Shown here one piece after another: positions 26,718-34,458 of a DNA stretch of 64,000 bases. Made by a program: the position numbers and the translations under genes. The notes under the pieces were generated by a model. The model ran no database searches and had not been told where the DNA came from. It saw nothing but the letters and a program-made list of their open reading frames with translations. This DNA is from Paenibacillus_G elgii_A. GTDB lineage: Bacteria; Bacillota; Bacilli; Paenibacillales; NBRC-103111. The DNA is taken from NCBI GenBank assembly GCA_042219835.1, contig JBHJMN010000010.1, forward strand, positions 85,734-149,733, in the 5' to 3' direction. Position 1 is the stretch's first letter; each line of letters starts with the position of its first letter.

Positions 26718-27188
26718 TTATTGCTTCTTGTTGTGCATCGACCGCAGCACTGTGCGGAATTCGTCGTCCTTCATAGGAGCAGCTTCGCCGGCTTTCTCGG
26801 ACGGCATCCCAGACTTTGCCGGTTGGACGAACCCGCGCAATGCCTGTCGATATTCCGGATCGGCTAGCTTGGCCGAAGTCCGCGCAGCTTCCGCATCGGC
26901 TTCGGGAGCAAGCGCCCGGCCGGATTGTGCTATGGGGTTATGTGAAGCACGAACCTCCGCTCCTTGTTCCGCCGCCGAAGTTCCTTGGACCGTTCTGGCC
27001 TTGACTCTCTCCTGATCCGCCGCGGACTCTTCCGCTCGTGGCCCCTGCTCCGGCGCCTCCTCCGCATGGCCGGGAAACTGCCGCTCGCTCCGGGGGACCG
27101 GCGCTGACATCATCGATCGCATATTATACATAATAAGAACAATAACCAGAATGACGGCTATGGCTATGCAAATGACAGGAACGGTCAT
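26718..27188 (-). CDS. Single-pass membrane protein, unknown function
   Basis: A 156-residue protein with AGGAGG upstream of ATG 27188. Residues 3-21 form a transmembrane helix. The remainder is low-complexity, rich in Ala, Glu, Gln and Ser (about 30-100), with a conserved-looking tail containing DPEYRQALRGFV and DDEFRTVLRSMH, two similar short motifs. Not recognised. It follows the flavodoxin-like gene by 35 bp and may share its transcript. Confidence 0.6.
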   Translation of the reverse strand: MTVPVICIAIAVILVIVLIMYNMRSMMSAPVPRSERQFPGHAEEAPEQGPRAEESAADQERVKARTVQGTSAAEQGAEVRASHNPIAQSGRALAPEADAEAARTSAKLADPEYRQALRGFVQPAKSGMPSEKAGEAAPMKDDEFRTVLRSMHNKKQ

Positions 27189-27223
27189 CTCGCTTCCTCC
27201 TTCCGTCCGCTTGAGTCATCCGC

Positions 27224-27751
27224 TCAAGAACGCGCAAATCTCCGCGTAACCTCGGCAATCCGCTTCCCGAAAGCCCGGCCCAGCTCTTCACCCTGCCCGC
27301 TGAGCAGCTCATCGCTATCGATCGGGCACGTCACGCCTACGCCGTAATACGAGCCGTACGTGGCGTTTTCCGGCAGATTGCCGGGCAGACCGACCACGAT
27401 CATGCCTTGATGCAGCATCGGCGTCATCAGGCTGACCATCGTCGATTCGAGGCCTCCGTGCTCCGTCGCCGTCGTGCAGAACACGCCGCCGATTTTATCA
27501 ATCAGCTTGCCTTGCGCCCACAAATAGCCAAGCTTGTCGATCCACGCTTTAAGCCCGGCGCTGATCGTTCCGAAATGCCCGGGACAGCCCCAAACAATCG
27601 CATCCGCTTCCGGTAGATCTCGCACGTCCGCTTCCTGCACGCTGCGCACCTGCACCTCGGCGTTTTCAACGAGGGCGGCTCCCGCCGCGATGGCGTGCGC
27701 CAATGCCTCGGTATGTCCGCCTTCGCTATCGTATACGATATATAGTTTCAC
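27224..27751 (-). CDS. WrbA-like flavodoxin-fold NAD(P)H oxidoreductase
   Basis: About 175 residues from GTG 27751, preceded by GGAGGGG at good spacing; the longer in-frame reading lacks a ribosome site. Flavodoxin signature YDSEGGHTEALAHAI binds the FMN phosphate, DAIVWGCPGHFGTISAGLKA matches the WrbA flavin loop (usually GSPTRFG), and FCTTATEHGGLESTMVSL follows. Expected to reduce quinones by two electrons. It sits directly downstream of an EmrB-type efflux pump, consistent with detoxification. Confidence 0.8.
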   Translation of the reverse strand: MKLYIVYDSEGGHTEALAHAIAAGAALVENAEVQVRSVQEADVRDLPEADAIVWGCPGHFGTISAGLKAWIDKLGYLWAQGKLIDKIGGVFCTTATEHGGLESTMVSLMTPMLHQGMIVVGLPGNLPENATYGSYYGVGVTCPIDSDELLSGQGEELGRAFGKRIAEVTRRFARS

Positions 27752-27800
27752 TATGATCCCCTCCTTGTCCAAACCGTTTCCTTTCAGGTTCATCCGTGTC

Positions 27801-29438
27801 TTATTGCGCCGTTTGTCCCGGCGACGGGAGCAGAATAACCTCTGTACGCGCATTCGTTTCCTCAGGGCGATGCAGGGTTTGCTTTGGCTTATCTTTTCTC
27901 ACATCGCGCAAGAATACACTCAAGCCCAGCCCGACTACTGAAATGATCGTCGTCCAGAAAAAGGCGTCGTTAATCCCCATCACCGTCGCCTGCAGCTTCG
28001 CTTGCCCGGCTAACGCCGCTGCCGCTTGCGCTTTCGCTTCGGTCAGCGGCATATGCGCCGCCGCGGCGATCCGGTTAACGAGCCCACTGAACGAGTCCAT
28101 AAAGGCCGGGTCCGTCGTATCCATCCGGTCCGTGAACGCGGCATAATGAACGGTCGAACGATTGGTAAAAATCGTCGTAATCAAGCTTGTCCCGATTGAA
28201 CCGCTGATTTGGCGCAGCGTATTGGACATCGCCGTCCCGTGCTTGCTCAGCTCCCGCGGAAGCTGATTCATACCGGCCGTCATGATCGGCATCATCAACA
28301 AGGACATACCGAAATAACGCGCCATATAAATGGCAACAATATAACCGTAAGACGTATCCAGAGTCAGTGTCGTGAATTCGTACGTCGTCACCGTCGTAAT
28401 GATCATTCCGACGACCGCCAGCGGGCGCGGACCGATCTTGTCGAACAGCGTTCCGGAGATCGGCGACATGATCATCATCACAATCGCCCCTGGCAGCATC
28501 ATCAGCCCGGAATCGAGCGGCGTAAAGCCCCGCAGGTTCTGTAAATAAAGCGGCAGAAGAATCATGCCCGCAAACATGCTGGCCGTGACGAACACGTTGA
28601 TCACGGTCGACAGCGAAAAGACGCCATAGCGGAACACCCGCATATCGAGCATCGGGTTTTCCGAGCGCGTTTGCTGGATAACAAACGCGATCAGCAGAAC
28701 GAATCCGGCAACGATGCAGGACAAGACAATGGCATCCGTCCACCCTCTGGACCCGGCTTCGCTAAGCCCGTACAAGAGAAGCCCCACCCCCGAGATCGAT
28801 GTGACCGTGCCGAAGGTGTCCAGCTTGATTTTTTTAGGCTCTTCGATATTTTTCAGCTTGAAAAAAGCAATAACGAGCACCAGCACGCCGAACGGGAGCA
28901 TTCCCGTAAACAGCCAATGCCAGTCATAATTTTGTACAATCCACCCGGACAAAGTCGGTCCGACCGCCGGGGCGAACATCATCGCGAGCCCGAACAGCCC
29001 CATCCCTTTCCCCCGCATCTCTGGCGGAAATATAAACAAGATGACGCTCATCACCAGCGGAGTCAGAACGCCGCCACCGATCGCTTGGATCAAACGTCCG
29101 GTCAGCATGACCGGGAAGCTTGGAGCGATGCTGCAGATTAGCGCCCCTGCCGTAAAGGAAAACATCGCGATCAGAAACAACCGGCGGACCCCAAGCCGTT
29201 CAATCAAGTACGCAGACAAAGGGATCAGAACCCCGTTCACCAGCATATAGCCGGTAAGCAACCATTGCACCGTACTTGTGCTGACGCCGAAATCGGCCGT
29301 CAAATGAGGGAGTGCGACATTCAGCAGCGTCTGATTCAGAATCGCCAGGAACAAGCCCAGCATCAGCACCGTCAATAAACTCCCATAACCTGACAAGCCG
29401 CCCCGGTTATCCTTCGTTTCTTGCGAAGAAGCCATCAT
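27801..29438 (-). CDS. DHA2-family drug:H+ antiporter (EmrB/QacA type)
   Basis: A 545-residue, 14-helix major facilitator exporter. Motifs include LNVALPHLTADFGVSTSTVQ in helix 1, motif A-like AYLIERLGVRRLF, motif C-like GLAMMFAPAVGPTLSGWIV in helix 5, and GTLFDKIGPRPLAVVG after helix 8. The HlyD-type adaptor encoded 38 bp upstream makes this an EmrAB-like pair; in a Gram-positive cell the adaptor would extend into the wall. The divergent MarR gene and the palindrome in the shared promoter suggest substrate-induced control. Substrates unknown. Confidence 0.9.
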   Translation of the reverse strand: MMASSQETKDNRGGLSGYGSLLTVLMLGLFLAILNQTLLNVALPHLTADFGVSTSTVQWLLTGYMLVNGVLIPLSAYLIERLGVRRLFLIAMFSFTAGALICSIAPSFPVMLTGRLIQAIGGGVLTPLVMSVILFIFPPEMRGKGMGLFGLAMMFAPAVGPTLSGWIVQNYDWHWLFTGMLPFGVLVLVIAFFKLKNIEEPKKIKLDTFGTVTSISGVGLLLYGLSEAGSRGWTDAIVLSCIVAGFVLLIAFVIQQTRSENPMLDMRVFRYGVFSLSTVINVFVTASMFAGMILLPLYLQNLRGFTPLDSGLMMLPGAIVMMIMSPISGTLFDKIGPRPLAVVGMIITTVTTYEFTTLTLDTSYGYIVAIYMARYFGMSLLMMPIMTAGMNQLPRELSKHGTAMSNTLRQISGSIGTSLITTIFTNRSTVHYAAFTDRMDTTDPAFMDSFSGLVNRIAAAAHMPLTEAKAQAAAALAGQAKLQATVMGINDAFFWTTIISVVGLGLSVFLRDVRKDKPKQTLHRPEETNARTEVILLPSPGQTAQ

Positions 29439-29476
29439 CGCAGCTCCTTTCTTGGTAAGATATTAGAAATCAACCA

Positions 29477-30112
29477 TTATTTTTTCGTCAATTTAACTGT
29501 GGCGTTCATTCCCGGCAGGACAGAATCCGAATAGTTGGTCATCGAGATTTTGACCTGTACCTTTTGCGTCACTTTCGTATAATTCCCGCCCGTATTGGCG
29601 GAAGGCAGCAAAGAAAATACGGAGTTCGTCACATGTCCGATCTCTTCGACCTTTCCTTTCAGCGTCGTACCGGCATCGCCGTCCACCGTAATGTCCACCG
29701 CCGAGCCGACTTGAATGTCTTTCACGTCGGTTTCGTCCAGGTTGGCCGTCACGTACAGGTTCTTCATATCGACAAGCTGCGCCAGCGGCTGGCCGGGCTG
29801 CACCATTTGGCCTTCCTTGGCCTGATTTTTGACGATCGTACCATCAATCGGAGCAGCGACGTTCACCGTTTTCGAGCCTTCGGAGACTTGACCGACATTG
29901 CCGTTTTTGGCAACGCTCCCGCCTTCCTTCCCGCTCCAGGACGACAGTGTACCGGCTGCAGGTGCGGATACGGCGATCACATCGCCCGCAACCCGGGCAT
30001 CTTCGGTCTTGATATATTTGGACGTCTGATCGTAATAATAAAATCCGCCGAAGGCTAACAATACAATAAGAACAACGCCAATAATATTGGCTGCAAACAT
30101 GCGACCTTTCAT
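29477..30112 (-). CDS. HlyD/EmrA-family efflux adaptor
   Basis: A 211-residue membrane-fusion-type protein: an N-terminal helix (about 8-27), lipoyl/barrel-sandwich segments (VIAVSAPAAGTLSSW and VAAPIDGTIVKNQAKEGQMV) and a beta-barrel (LYVTANLDETDVKDIQVGSA). It is short for the family because the coiled-coil hairpin is nearly absent, as in the compact Gram-positive adaptors. First gene of the pump operon. Confidence 0.87.
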   Translation of the reverse strand: MKGRMFAANIIGVVLIVLLAFGGFYYYDQTSKYIKTEDARVAGDVIAVSAPAAGTLSSWSGKEGGSVAKNGNVGQVSEGSKTVNVAAPIDGTIVKNQAKEGQMVQPGQPLAQLVDMKNLYVTANLDETDVKDIQVGSAVDITVDGDAGTTLKGKVEEIGHVTNSVFSLLPSANTGGNYTKVTQKVQVKISMTNYSDSVLPGMNATVKLTKK

Positions 30113-30147
30113 TCCATTTCTCCTCCATAATATTTTAATATTTTAAC

Positions 30148-30181
30148 TACTTTGTTATAAAGTAATTTTGCAATAAAACAA
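30148..30181 (-). promoter_or_regulatory. Pump promoter with overlapping MarR-type palindrome
   Basis: On the minus strand TTGTTT (30176-30181) and TATAAC (30154-30159) are spaced 16 bases apart. The perfect palindrome TACTTT-GTTAT-AAAGTA (30148-30164) covers the -10. Its position between the pump and the divergent marR gene fits an autoregulated MarR operator. Confidence 0.7.
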
Positions 30182-30275
30182 CTTTAGCATGAAAAAAAAC
30201 GGAACACAATTAGTAATAAAATCCTGTATACTTGATCAATCTGCCCGATTTCGGACAAATGTAAGGAGAAGCGCC

Positions 30276-30740
30276 ATGTCCACAAACCAGCCCCCGGACA
30301 CGTTTGCTCATGAATTCGACTCGATGAACAGACTGACGGAAACGTTCCTAAAATATAAAATGAAGCTCATCGAACAAAGGCTTAAAGAGCCGCATTGGCG
30401 GATAAACAATACGAAATATTACATTCTTAAGACCATCTACCATAACCAGAACTGCATGGTCGCCGATATCGCTAAGCGATTGCAGCTTTCCTCCGGTGCA
30501 ACGACGATCGCGTTGAATCAGTTGGAGGAAGACGGCCTGATCGTCCGTCTGCGCAGCGACTCGGATCGGCGCGCCGTACGGATCGCGCTCACGGAGCAAG
30601 GCGCTGCCTTCGTGAAGAGCGCCATGGAAATCCGGCGGCAGCTGCTTTCCGATATGCTTGAACCGTTGAGCGACGAGGAGAAGACGCAGTTTTTCGCTAT
30701 GATCGACAAAATTACCGAACAGCTCGCCATGAAGCTCTAA
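30276..30740 (+). CDS. MarR-family transcriptional regulator
   Basis: A 154-residue winged-helix repressor from ATG 30276, with AAGGAG (30263-30268) upstream; the longer in-frame reading to 30189 overlaps the promoter region. The DNA-binding core is NQNCMVADIAKRLQLSSGAT followed by LNQLEEDGLIVRLRSDSDRR, where the wing ends in the conserved DxRR. It is divergent from the EmrA/EmrB-type operon and probably represses it by binding the palindrome at 30148-30164. Confidence 0.9.
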   Translation: MSTNQPPDTFAHEFDSMNRLTETFLKYKMKLIEQRLKEPHWRINNTKYYILKTIYHNQNCMVADIAKRLQLSSGATTIALNQLEEDGLIVRLRSDSDRRAVRIALTEQGAAFVKSAMEIRRQLLSDMLEPLSDEEKTQFFAMIDKITEQLAMKL

Positions 30741-30749
30741 AAAATACAA

Positions 30750-30800
30750 AACGACCCGTAAGCGGGGCGCTTTTTGCACAGCGTCCGTCTACGGGTCGTT
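30750..30800 (-). terminator. Terminator between convergent marR and hydroxylase genes
   Basis: AACGACCCGTA (30750-30760) pairs with TACGGGTCGTT (30790-30800), with extra pairing inside. On the minus strand it is followed by TTTTGTATTTTTT, so it ends the hydroxylase transcript; it may also slow marR transcription. Confidence 0.7.
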
Positions 30801-30825
30801 GAACTTGCCAAGTATAAAAACGGAG

Positions 30826-31266
30826 TTAGAGCCGAGCATCCGCTTTTCCTTCCAGATTGCGCGCCGTTTCGCTTTTTTCCACCTGCTGCTCGTCGCGGAA
30901 CGTGCCCAGCATGACATCGAACAGCGGGTTGGTTACGCCATACCAATAATTTTTGCTTTTGTAATGATGCCAGAGATGGACTTTCTTCATCCATCGTCCC
31001 CAGGGCGTGATCGGCTTGATAGGCCGGTGGGCGACATAATGCGTCCATTCGTAGTAAAGCAGGAAGCTGATCAGTAGATCGGAAAGGACAAAAATCAGCC
31101 CGCCGAGAGCCGTCAGCCACCAGATTCCCCCTAGCATCATTGCCAGATCAAGAGCAAAGCAGGCCATTCCGCCGACCCACAGCCCGTATCCAAATGCTCC
31201 ATAATTAAGGATGGCTTGCTTGCGGGGATTGCGAATATAGAACAGCCACCCGAAAACCAGCAGCAA
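30826..31266 (-). CDS. Fatty-acid hydroxylase / sterol desaturase superfamily protein, N-terminus uncertain
   Basis: A 146-codon frame with membrane helices (about 1-12, 25-48, 50-70) and the di-iron His motifs of the superfamily: EWTHYVAHR and KVHLWHHYKSKNYW, then GVTNPLFDVMLGTF. Such enzymes hydroxylate or desaturate lipids or carotenoids. Family members are usually about 200 residues, and no ribosome site supports TTG 31266. An in-frame stop lies 36 bases upstream of it, and a terminator hairpin for the next gene begins about 50 bases upstream. The 5' end is therefore probably lost or frameshifted, and the gene may be non-functional. Confidence 0.65.
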   Translation of the reverse strand: MLLVFGWLFYIRNPRKQAILNYGAFGYGLWVGGMACFALDLAMMLGGIWWLTALGGLIFVLSDLLISFLLYYEWTHYVAHRPIKPITPWGRWMKKVHLWHHYKSKNYWYGVTNPLFDVMLGTFRDEQQVEKSETARNLEGKADARL

Positions 31267-31315
31267 ACCGTAGCCTTGCGTTGTACGCGCCGTGTCGTTT
31301 CATTAGAAATCATAA

Positions 31316-31357
31316 AAAATAGGAATTTGCCATTTCTCAATGGAAAATTCCTATTTT
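31316..31357 (-). terminator. Terminator of the secreted-protein gene
   Basis: AAAATAGGAATTT and AAATTCCTATTTT are perfect inverted arms with an A/T-run on either side. It follows the gene at 31364-31831. Confidence 0.8.
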
Positions 31358-31363
31358 AATATA

Positions 31364-31831
31364 CTACGGGTTACCCAAAGTAGAGTATACGTCAGCAACC
31401 GAATCTCCCCAGTTTTTAGCTTCTATATAGTATTGTCCCACTCCAAGTTGAACTTGTAGGTAACGTATTTCCTTTCTTCCTAATAAGTCGATCCTAATAT
31501 CGGGTTCGCCGTTAGTCGCTTTGAGTTTGAACGTTACATCTGGATCTCGATCAAATAGATTAACTTTTCTTAGCTCAATCCGCCAAGTTACTGTGTGTGG
31601 GTACGTTGATGTGTAATTCCGTGACTCTTCACGTGCATTGGGTTTCAGTAAAAGATCAATGGAAACAGTGCCAAGCGCAATAGAGCGACTTGGAGTAACA
31701 ATCTTGTTTGTTTGTACTTTTTGTTCTTTTCCAGTAAATACTGCGGGACTGTTTGTTGCAAAAGCGGATTGTGACAATAAAGCCATGCTTCCGACAATAA
31801 CTAAAACTGATACAACTTTTTTCAAATTCAT
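31364..31831 (-). CDS. Secreted protein, unknown function
   Basis: A 155-residue protein with a classical signal peptide (charged MNLKK, hydrophobic core, cleavage near SAFA-TN). The mature part is beta-rich, with patterns such as TVTWRIELRKVNLFDRDPDV and LQVQLGVGQYYIEAKNWG, similar to small Bacillales secreted beta-sandwich proteins. No family recognised. The composition is AT-rich and it abuts an IS1595 remnant, so it lies in an accessory patch. Confidence 0.65.
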   Translation of the reverse strand: MNLKKVVSVLVIVGSMALLSQSAFATNSPAVFTGKEQKVQTNKIVTPSRSIALGTVSIDLLLKPNAREESRNYTSTYPHTVTWRIELRKVNLFDRDPDVTFKLKATNGEPDIRIDLLGRKEIRYLQVQLGVGQYYIEAKNWGDSVADVYSTLGNP

Positions 31832-31929
31832 TCAAATACCTCCTCATAGTGAATTTGAATGTAAAGCGTCTGCCAACTGAATGTACCACAAATTATTATA
31901 TATGTAAATATAAAACATTTAGGAGAATA

Positions 31930-32236
31930 TTTATAAGCGAAAACACAAGCAGCCAGCAGGCGATTAAACATCCGACCTTCAAACTGCCGACGATTGGTGC
32001 GAAAGCAGAATTCGTTCAAATAGGATTGCAGATGCTTGGAATCTAAACCGTGAAACGTACCGTCGATAAAGGCTTTCGCGTTGGAAATCATCGTATGCAG
32101 CCATTTCAAATGATCAGGATTGTCCTTTACATTGAACCTGATCGGTTGGTGGTTATAATCTTTAGCGATTGCATGGTACGAACGATACGCGTCACTATTG
32201 ATCGTCGAGCCTGGTTCGATGTGCTGATTAGTTTAT
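31930..32236 (-). pseudogene. IS1595-family transposase remnant (C-terminal part)
   Basis: Reading the minus strand from 32236 gives HIEPGSTINSDAYRSYHAI, NPDHLKWLHTMISNAKAF and LNEFCFRTNRRQFEGRMFNR, the C-terminal third of IS1595-type DDE transposases. The N-terminal two thirds, including the zinc ribbon and first catalytic Asp, are missing. The frame continues past the family end to about 31828 with unrelated codons. Inactive debris. Confidence 0.75.
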
Positions 32237-32371
32237 CGAACGAACGTTCGCGTGTGAAGGTTTTCCCGTCCAATGCTCGCTCTCGCCGGAGAATAGAAGG
32301 TTTTTATGATCATCTCGGACACATCCCTGCAAAAGCAGCAGTAAAAAGAGTAAAACGAAGGCTTTTTTCAT
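32228..32371 (-). pseudogene. Truncated lipoprotein gene abutting the IS1595 remnant
   Basis: From ATG 32371 the frame reads a lipoprotein signal (MKKAFVLLFLLLLLQGC) and then DDHKNLLFSGESEHWTGK, a start shared by a family of small Bacillales lipoproteins. It ends after 47 codons where the IS1595-like sequence begins. The rest of the gene is missing, so insertion and later deletion probably removed it. No good ribosome site is seen. Confidence 0.6.
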
Positions 32372-32410
32372 AAAAGTCTGCTTATGGGAACCGGCAATTT
32401 CACATATCCA

Positions 32411-32508
32411 TGTGCATAACCTGCTCTGTGAATATGTGAATAACAAAAGCCCATAGGTACGATTCCTCGTCTATAGGCTGATTATTATGTGTATAACGGT
32501 GTGGGTAA
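32411..32508 (+). other. DnaA-box-like cluster, copy 2
   Basis: The same five-box layout as copy 1 at a constant offset of 5,932 bp: TGTGCATAA 32411, TGTGAATAT 32427, TGTGAATAA 32435, TGTGTATAA 32488 and TGTGGGTAA 32500. The inverted repeat between boxes 3 and 4 is better here (AGCC-C-ATAG with CTAT-A-GGCT). No gene spans it. Confidence 0.55.
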
Positions 32509-32580
32509 CTATGGGTTTTGAACCGGGAACTTGCCTACGAAGTCGACTTCCGTACTACGACTAAGCCGCCGCTCTCAAGG

Positions 32581-32685
32581 CTAAGAAAAATTCATTCCGT
32601 AAAAACCAAGCAAAGCAGGAATAGTCACTGTCAATAAAATCACGATAATAATGAAGGTTAGTACGTGCGAAGGAATGCAAAACAT
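32581..32685 (-). CDS. 34-residue hydrophobic peptide
   Basis: A short ORF with AAAGGGAG nine bases before ATG 32685. It begins MFCIPSHVLTF and is mostly one transmembrane helix (about residues 9-28), ending GMNFS. It starts 20 bp after the PLD-type lipoprotein gene, so it may be co-transcribed. Small single-helix peptides can be toxins, modulators or noise; there is no homology evidence. Confidence 0.4.
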   Translation of the reverse strand: MFCIPSHVLTFIIIVILLTVTIPALLGFYGMNFS

Positions 32686-32705
32686 GATTTTTGCTCCCTT
32701 TACCG

Positions 32706-33338
32706 TCATTTCTTCTTCTCAATCGGTTTAAAATTCTTGGTATCGTTCCACATCTTTTCGAATTCATCTGTAAATGTTTTTGCGGCACTCTCCTCGCGAA
32801 TCACAACCAGAACATCATCGTTCTTTGTGCTCGAAGCCTTGTAGTTTAACGATCCGGAAGTCACTACCTTCTTATCTGCGATCGTTACCTTCAGGTGCAT
32901 ATGGCCGCTGTGGCTGTTGATCTTTATTGGAATCCCCGCGCCGCCTAAAATCTTCAAAGCCTTTCCCTGCGCTTTGCCTTCGGATTTGGTCTTGTCCGTA
33001 AGGACTCGAACTGCGACGCCACGCTTCTTTGCGTCTTGGATAGCCGTTACAATGTCCTGATGCGTAATGCTGTAGATCGCAATGTCCAGCGTCTCCTTAG
33101 CTGAGTTGATCACGTCAATAAGAACTTTTTCCGGGTGCTGCCCGGCTCTAGTAAAGGCAAATTCTACGTTCGTAGGCGTAGGCTGCTTCGCTGCTTCTTT
33201 TGGTGCATCTTGCGAGTTCGTAATCGGCGCGGACGCGGTATTCTGTTCCGAAGCTGCAACTGCTTGAGGCTCTGCTTGTGTGCAGCCAGCAGTCATGATC
33301 ATTACTGCCAAGGCGAGGAGTCCGAGATACTTTTTCAT
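32706..33338 (-). CDS. Phospholipase-D-fold (HKD nuclease-like) lipoprotein
   Basis: A 210-residue lipoprotein (signal ending IMTAGC) with a single PLD-like domain. The catalytic HKD motif is HLKVTIADKKVVTSGSLNY (H-x-K-x4-D), preceded by IDVINSAKETLDIAIYSITH as in Nuc-type nucleases. One HKD implies a homodimer. Extracytoplasmic nuclease or phosphodiesterase activity is inferred; substrate unknown. Its leader holds a multi-stem structure ending in an intrinsic terminator. Confidence 0.82.
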   Translation of the reverse strand: MKKYLGLLALAVMIMTAGCTQAEPQAVAASEQNTASAPITNSQDAPKEAAKQPTPTNVEFAFTRAGQHPEKVLIDVINSAKETLDIAIYSITHQDIVTAIQDAKKRGVAVRVLTDKTKSEGKAQGKALKILGGAGIPIKINSHSGHMHLKVTIADKKVVTSGSLNYKASSTKNDDVLVVIREESAAKTFTDEFEKMWNDTKNFKPIEKKK

Positions 33339-33410
33339 AGCTTGTCTCCTTTACATTTTTACCCATAGTATCATGAACATGTCCGACTCCACAAATTCGA
33401 CAAAAAGCAA

Positions 33411-33552
33411 AAAAATCCCCGCCATCCTTGAACCAGCGGGGGAAGAAAGATTTTCCCAAGTTAGTCTTTTGCGCCTGACGAGGCCCGAGCGGAACGGGCC
33501 TAAACCTACCGGCGCAAGCTGTCGCGATGGTCGCAGATATCCACCTTACAGC
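33411..33552 (-). promoter_or_regulatory. Structured leader with terminator upstream of the PLD lipoprotein
   Basis: On the minus strand three stems occur in order: GCTGT/ACAGC (33548-33552 with 33518-33522) enclosing GCGA/TCGC; TTGCGCC/GGCGCAA (33469-33475 with 33511-33517) enclosing GGCCCG/CGGGCC (33482-33487 with 33495-33500); and CCCCGC/GCGGGG (33417-33422 with 33436-33441) followed by a T-run. The terminator ends about 70 bases before the ATG. This is the architecture of a riboswitch or attenuator, but no known class is recognised. Confidence 0.5.
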
Positions 33553-33556
33553 CATT

Positions 33557-33586
33557 AAAAAAGGCTGTCCAATAGAATAGCCTTTT
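33557..33586 (-). terminator. Terminator of the 106-residue protein gene
   Basis: AAAAGGCT (33559-33566) pairs with AGCCTTTT (33579-33586), with a T-run on the minus strand, ten bases after the stop. Confidence 0.7.
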
Positions 33587-33595
33587 GATCAACTC

Positions 33596-33916
33596 TTACA
33601 TAGTATTTTCCTCTTTAACATATACATCGCCATTCTGAATGATCATCTTAGTTTTACCATTCGTATTAGAAGAATCGTTTACTGTTTCAACTTTGCTGTG
33701 GTCATTGTGACCCACTTGCTTTTTCACATAAAAACCATCTTCTGTGTAAAGAGCATTGGGGTGTTTATGGTTCTCCAAGAGCACAGGAGGTACAGGATCG
33801 AAAGTAACATCTTGCTCGTCGCGATTGGTTTGAACATTAGAAGTAATTACGCCTGTGACTGCAATGGCACTAATTGTTAGAGCACCTATTCCTAAAATCA
33901 ATGATTTTTTAATCAT
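33596..33916 (-). CDS. Small exported or membrane-anchored protein
   Basis: A 106-residue protein with an uncleaved signal or single helix (about residues 5-26) and a hydrophilic tail rich in Asn, Asp, Lys and His. AAAAGGAATTGAG precedes ATG 33916. Not recognised. AT-rich, next to CRISPR array 1. Confidence 0.6.
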   Translation of the reverse strand: MIKKSLILGIGALTISAIAVTGVITSNVQTNRDEQDVTFDPVPPVLLENHKHPNALYTEDGFYVKKQVGHNDHSKVETVNDSSNTNGKTKMIIQNGDVYVKEENTM

Positions 33917-33961
33917 AATGGCTCAATTCCTTTTCAATAAACTATTGTGTGTCCATTTACC

Positions 33962-34194
33962 GTTCATGAATTCCCCAAGGTACGTTCAAAACTTGGGAGT
34001 TGACGTGTAATGGTAGTGATAATTACAAGGTTTCAATTCCTCATAGGTACATTCAAAATATGACAATGACGATGAAGACGACGATGATGAAGACGGGTTT
34101 CAATTCCTCATAGGTACATTCAAAACACGCGGGCTAGGGTATTAGAGTCGATCCGTGGTAAGTAGTTTCAATTCCTCATAGGTACATTCAAAAC
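33962..34194 (-). CRISPR. CRISPR array 1 (three repeats plus a degenerate terminal repeat)
   Basis: On the plus strand repeats begin GTTTCAATTCCTCATAGG and end TACATTCAAAAC (30 nt). Copies lie at 34030 (last base changed), 34097 and 34165, with a degenerate copy at 33962-33992; spacers are 37, 37 and 38 nt. The reverse complement ends ATTGAAAC, the usual crRNA 5' handle, so transcription is on the minus strand with the leader at higher coordinates; the decayed repeat lies at the far end as expected. One spacer (34060-34096) is a low-complexity GATGA-type run. Confidence 0.95.
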
Positions 34195-34378
34195 CCATAA
34201 AAATCCCGCCTCTACGCCATTTCCACGTATCCCAAATATCGTCTCTCCCTCAGTTAACGCTACAACCCCTTCTGTCGCGTGGCTATCGTTGTCGTCGACC
34301 CCCAGGCTTTTTTGCAGCATTGGGGGGCGACGACAACATGCACAGTTATATTATAAAACTTTGTCCACCCTTTTCCAA
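34195..34378 (-). promoter_or_regulatory. Leader of CRISPR array 1
   Basis: Minus-strand promoter TTGGAA (34373-34378) and TATAAT (34350-34355), 17 bp apart. The transcript then contains a 44-nt inverted repeat (34291-34334; arms GTCGTCGACCCCC and its near-complement, loop holding GCAAAAAAGCC) and a conserved array-proximal block (34195 onward, CCATAAAAATCCCGCC). The same three parts recur at arrays 2-4. Confidence 0.8.
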
Positions 34379-34458
34379 CCTCATTCGGCTTCCGTTCCAG
34401 TTTATCATTCGTGGACGAGGATTTTCCTCTCTTCTCATATCTCAAACCAATTGAAAAC

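Noticed and set aside
32516..32580. tRNA-like look on the minus strand (GGTTCAAAACC near GTTCCCGG)
   Set aside because: The T-arm stem does not pair and no acceptor or anticodon stem can be drawn.
33469..33517. Hammerhead-ribozyme-like core on the plus strand (CTGACGA, stem, then TAAAC)
   Set aside because: The second conserved box should be GAAA, and the cleavage-site stem is not formed properly. The same bases give a better explanation as stems of the minus-strand leader.
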